From contig JAEZPL010000299.1 in NCBI GenBank assembly GCA_023413605.1, positions 1 to 8,431 of the forward strand: 8,431 bases of DNA. The letters run 5' to 3'. The notes below the pieces were generated by a model. That model searched no databases. It had not been told where the DNA came from and saw nothing but the letters and a program-made list of their open reading frames with translations. This document shows, piece after piece, positions 7,501 through 8,431 of this stretch; position 1 is the stretch's first letter, and every line of letters starts with the position of its first letter. This stretch comes from Pseudomonadota bacterium. Its GTDB lineage: Bacteria > Pseudomonadota > Alphaproteobacteria > Azospirillales > Azospirillaceae. The position numbers were made by a program, and so were the translations under genes.

Positions 7501-7508
7501 TCCTCCCC
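7501..7508 (-). promoter_or_regulatory. Ribosome binding site that sets the acyl-CoA dehydrogenase start
   Basis: Minus-strand GGGGAGGA, six bases (ACACAC) before the ATG at 7494. It rules in that ATG over the upstream in-frame GTG at 7518, which would place this site inside the coding region. The same CTCCCC (plus strand) that encodes this site recurs in the neighbouring hairpin. Confidence 0.75.
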
Positions 7509-7512
7509 ATTC

Positions 7513-7537
7513 TCCCACTCCCCTCCGGGGAGAGGGG
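7513..7537 (-). other. G/C-rich stem-loop between thiolase and dehydrogenase genes
   Basis: An inverted repeat fills the only sizeable gap in the operon. CTCCCC (7518-7523) pairs with GGGGAG (7527-7532) around a three-base loop. After one A-A mismatch the stem extends by three G-C pairs and a possible G-T pair. On the transcribed strand no run of U follows, so it is not a standard intrinsic terminator. It may stabilise or partition the message, or act on the dehydrogenase ribosome site four bases downstream. It may also be one copy of a dispersed palindrome, as such CCCTCTCCCC/GGGGAGAGGG sequences are common between genes in high-G+C Alphaproteobacteria. Confidence 0.6.
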
Positions 7538-7544
7538 ACTTGTG

Positions 7545-8431
7545 TCAGACCAACTCCACCGCCATGGCCGTGGCTTCGCCGCCGCCGATGCAGAGCGAGG
7601 CAATGCCGCGCTTCAGCCCGTTCTTCTCCAGCGCGGCGAGCAGCGTCACGAGGATGCGCGCACCCGAAGCGCCGATGGGGTGGCCGAGCGCGCAGGCGCC
7701 GCCGTGGATGTTGATCTTGTCGTGCGGAATGTCGAGTTCGCGCATCGCCGCCATGGCGACCACGGCGAAGGCCTCGTTCAGCTCGTACAGGTCCACATCC
7801 TTGGCCGACCAGCCGGCGCGCTCCAGCACCTTGTTGATGGCGCCGACGGGGGCGGTGGTGAACCAGGCCGGGGCCTGGGCGTGGTTGGCGTGCGCCTTGA
7901 TCTCCGCAAGGATCGGCAGGCCCAGCTTTTCCGCGTTGGAGCGGGTGGTCAGCACCAGCGCCGCCGCGCCATCCGAAATCGACGAGGCGTTGGCCGCCGT
8001 CACCGTGCCGTCCTTGGCGAAGGCGGGCTTCAGCGTCGGAATCTTGGCCGGATCGGCCTTCAAAGGCTGCTCGTCCTTGTCGACCACCGTGTCACCCTTG
8101 CGGCCTTTCACGGTGACCGGGGTGATCTCCTTGGTGAAGCTGCCATCCTCGGTGGCGCGCTTGGCCCGGACGAGGCTTTCCACCGCGTAGGCGTCCTGGG
8201 CCTCGCGGGTGAATTGGTAATGCGTGGCGCACTCCTCCGCGAAGGTGCCCATCAGGCGACCGCGGTCGTAGGCGTCCTCCAGCCCGTCCAGGAACATGTG
8301 GTCGAGCACTTTGCCGTGCCCAAGCCGATAGCCGCCGCGCGCGCGGTCCAACAGGTAGGGGGCGTTCGACATGCTCTCCATGCCGCCGGCCACCATGATT
8401 TCGGCCGAGCCGGCCTTGATCAGGTCGGTGG
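7545..8431 (-). CDS. Acetyl-CoA C-acetyltransferase (acetoacetyl-CoA thiolase), 5' end cut by window edge
   Basis: The visible 294 full codons are the last three quarters of a thiolase; about 95 N-terminal residues, including the nucleophilic cysteine, lie beyond position 8431. It begins TDLIKAGSAEIMVAGGMESM. Other thiolase signatures are TAANASSISDGAAALVL (codons around 8000-7950), the NEAF motif (near 7778), GGACALGHPIGASGAR with the catalytic histidine at 7682-7680, and SLCIGGGEATAMAVE with the second catalytic cysteine at 7592-7590. The family reversibly splits acetoacetyl-CoA into two acetyl-CoA, which fits acetoacetate produced by liuE once it is activated to the CoA ester. The segment AWFTTAPVGAINKVL resembles the pocket of the mitochondrial T2 thiolase, which also accepts 2-methylacetoacetyl-CoA from isoleucine. 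The gene ends 50 bp before the dehydrogenase and is probably in the same transcript. A longer-chain 3-ketoacyl-CoA thiolase is less likely. Confidence 0.94.
   Translation of the reverse strand, partial: TDLIKAGSAEIMVAGGMESMSNAPYLLDRARGGYRLGHGKVLDHMFLDGLEDAYDRGRLMGTFAEECATHYQFTREAQDAYAVESLVRAKRATEDGSFTKEITPVTVKGRKGDTVVDKDEQPLKADPAKIPTLKPAFAKDGTVTAANASSISDGAAALVLTTRSNAEKLGLPILAEIKAHANHAQAPAWFTTAPVGAINKVLERAGWSAKDVDLYELNEAFAVVAMAAMRELDIPHDKINIHGGACALGHPIGASGARILVTLLAALEKNGLKRGIASLCIGGGEATAMAVELV

Noticed and set aside
7513..7537. The hairpin as a rho-independent terminator ending the thiolase transcript
   Set aside because: No U-rich tract follows on the transcribed strand, and the next gene starts within 50 bp in the same direction.
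4861..8190. Very long open frame on the plus strand (about 1100 codons) opposite liuB, the dehydrogenase and the thiolase
   Set aside because: Same reason: an antisense shadow of conserved genes without any recognisable motif; its length reflects base composition.
1..8431. A wholly new system, mobile element, CRISPR array or RNA gene
   Set aside because: All but short gaps is covered by familiar metabolic genes in one direction; no direct-repeat array, transposase, tRNA-like or rRNA-like sequence was seen.

Overview
The window is a compact block of eight genes, all on the minus strand and therefore read from position 8431 down to 1. Six are complete and the two at the edges are cut. It is the liu type of operon for leucine breakdown (order B-C-D-E), with a thiolase and an acyl-CoA dehydrogenase upstream and a stress protein and an electron-transfer gene downstream. 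The very high G+C content, strong G/C third-position bias, GGAGG-type ribosome sites and sequence flavour suggest an aerobic, respiring Alphaproteobacterium. An Azospirillum-like member of the Rhodospirillales is my best guess, from overall resemblance only.

Layout in order of transcription: acetoacetyl-CoA-type thiolase, 5' end missing (8431-7545); a 50-bp gap with a G/C-rich hairpin; short/branched-chain acyl-CoA dehydrogenase in the liuA slot (7494-6361); methylcrotonyl-CoA carboxylase carboxyltransferase subunit liuB (6330-4723); methylglutaconyl-CoA hydratase liuC (4708-3926); methylcrotonyl-CoA carboxylase biotin subunit liuD (3919-1913); HMG-CoA lyase liuE (1911-1012); tandem-domain universal stress protein (978-148); and the first 43 codons of electron-transfer-flavoprotein:ubiquinone oxidoreductase (129-1). 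Gaps are 50, 30, 14, 6, 1, 33 and 18 bp. There is no convincing terminator or internal promoter, so one polycistronic message is likely. No stretch over 300 bases lacks a gene, and no RNA gene, insertion sequence or CRISPR array is visible.

How the genes work together: LiuB+LiuD carboxylate 3-methylcrotonyl-CoA, LiuC hydrates 3-methylglutaconyl-CoA to HMG-CoA, and LiuE splits that into acetyl-CoA and acetoacetate. The thiolase can process the acetoacetyl-CoA made from acetoacetate elsewhere. The dehydrogenase passes electrons to ETF, and ETF:ubiquinone oxidoreductase delivers them to the quinone pool, which links the operon to respiration.

Nothing here looks like a wholly new system. The points most worth a second look are these: the dehydrogenase in the liuA slot carries its catalytic glutamate at the short-chain position rather than the isovaleryl-CoA position; the thiolase has a T2-like pocket that fits 2-methyl-branched substrates (both hint at isoleucine or valine duty); a stress protein is embedded in the operon; and the hairpin before the dehydrogenase could compete with its ribosome site.
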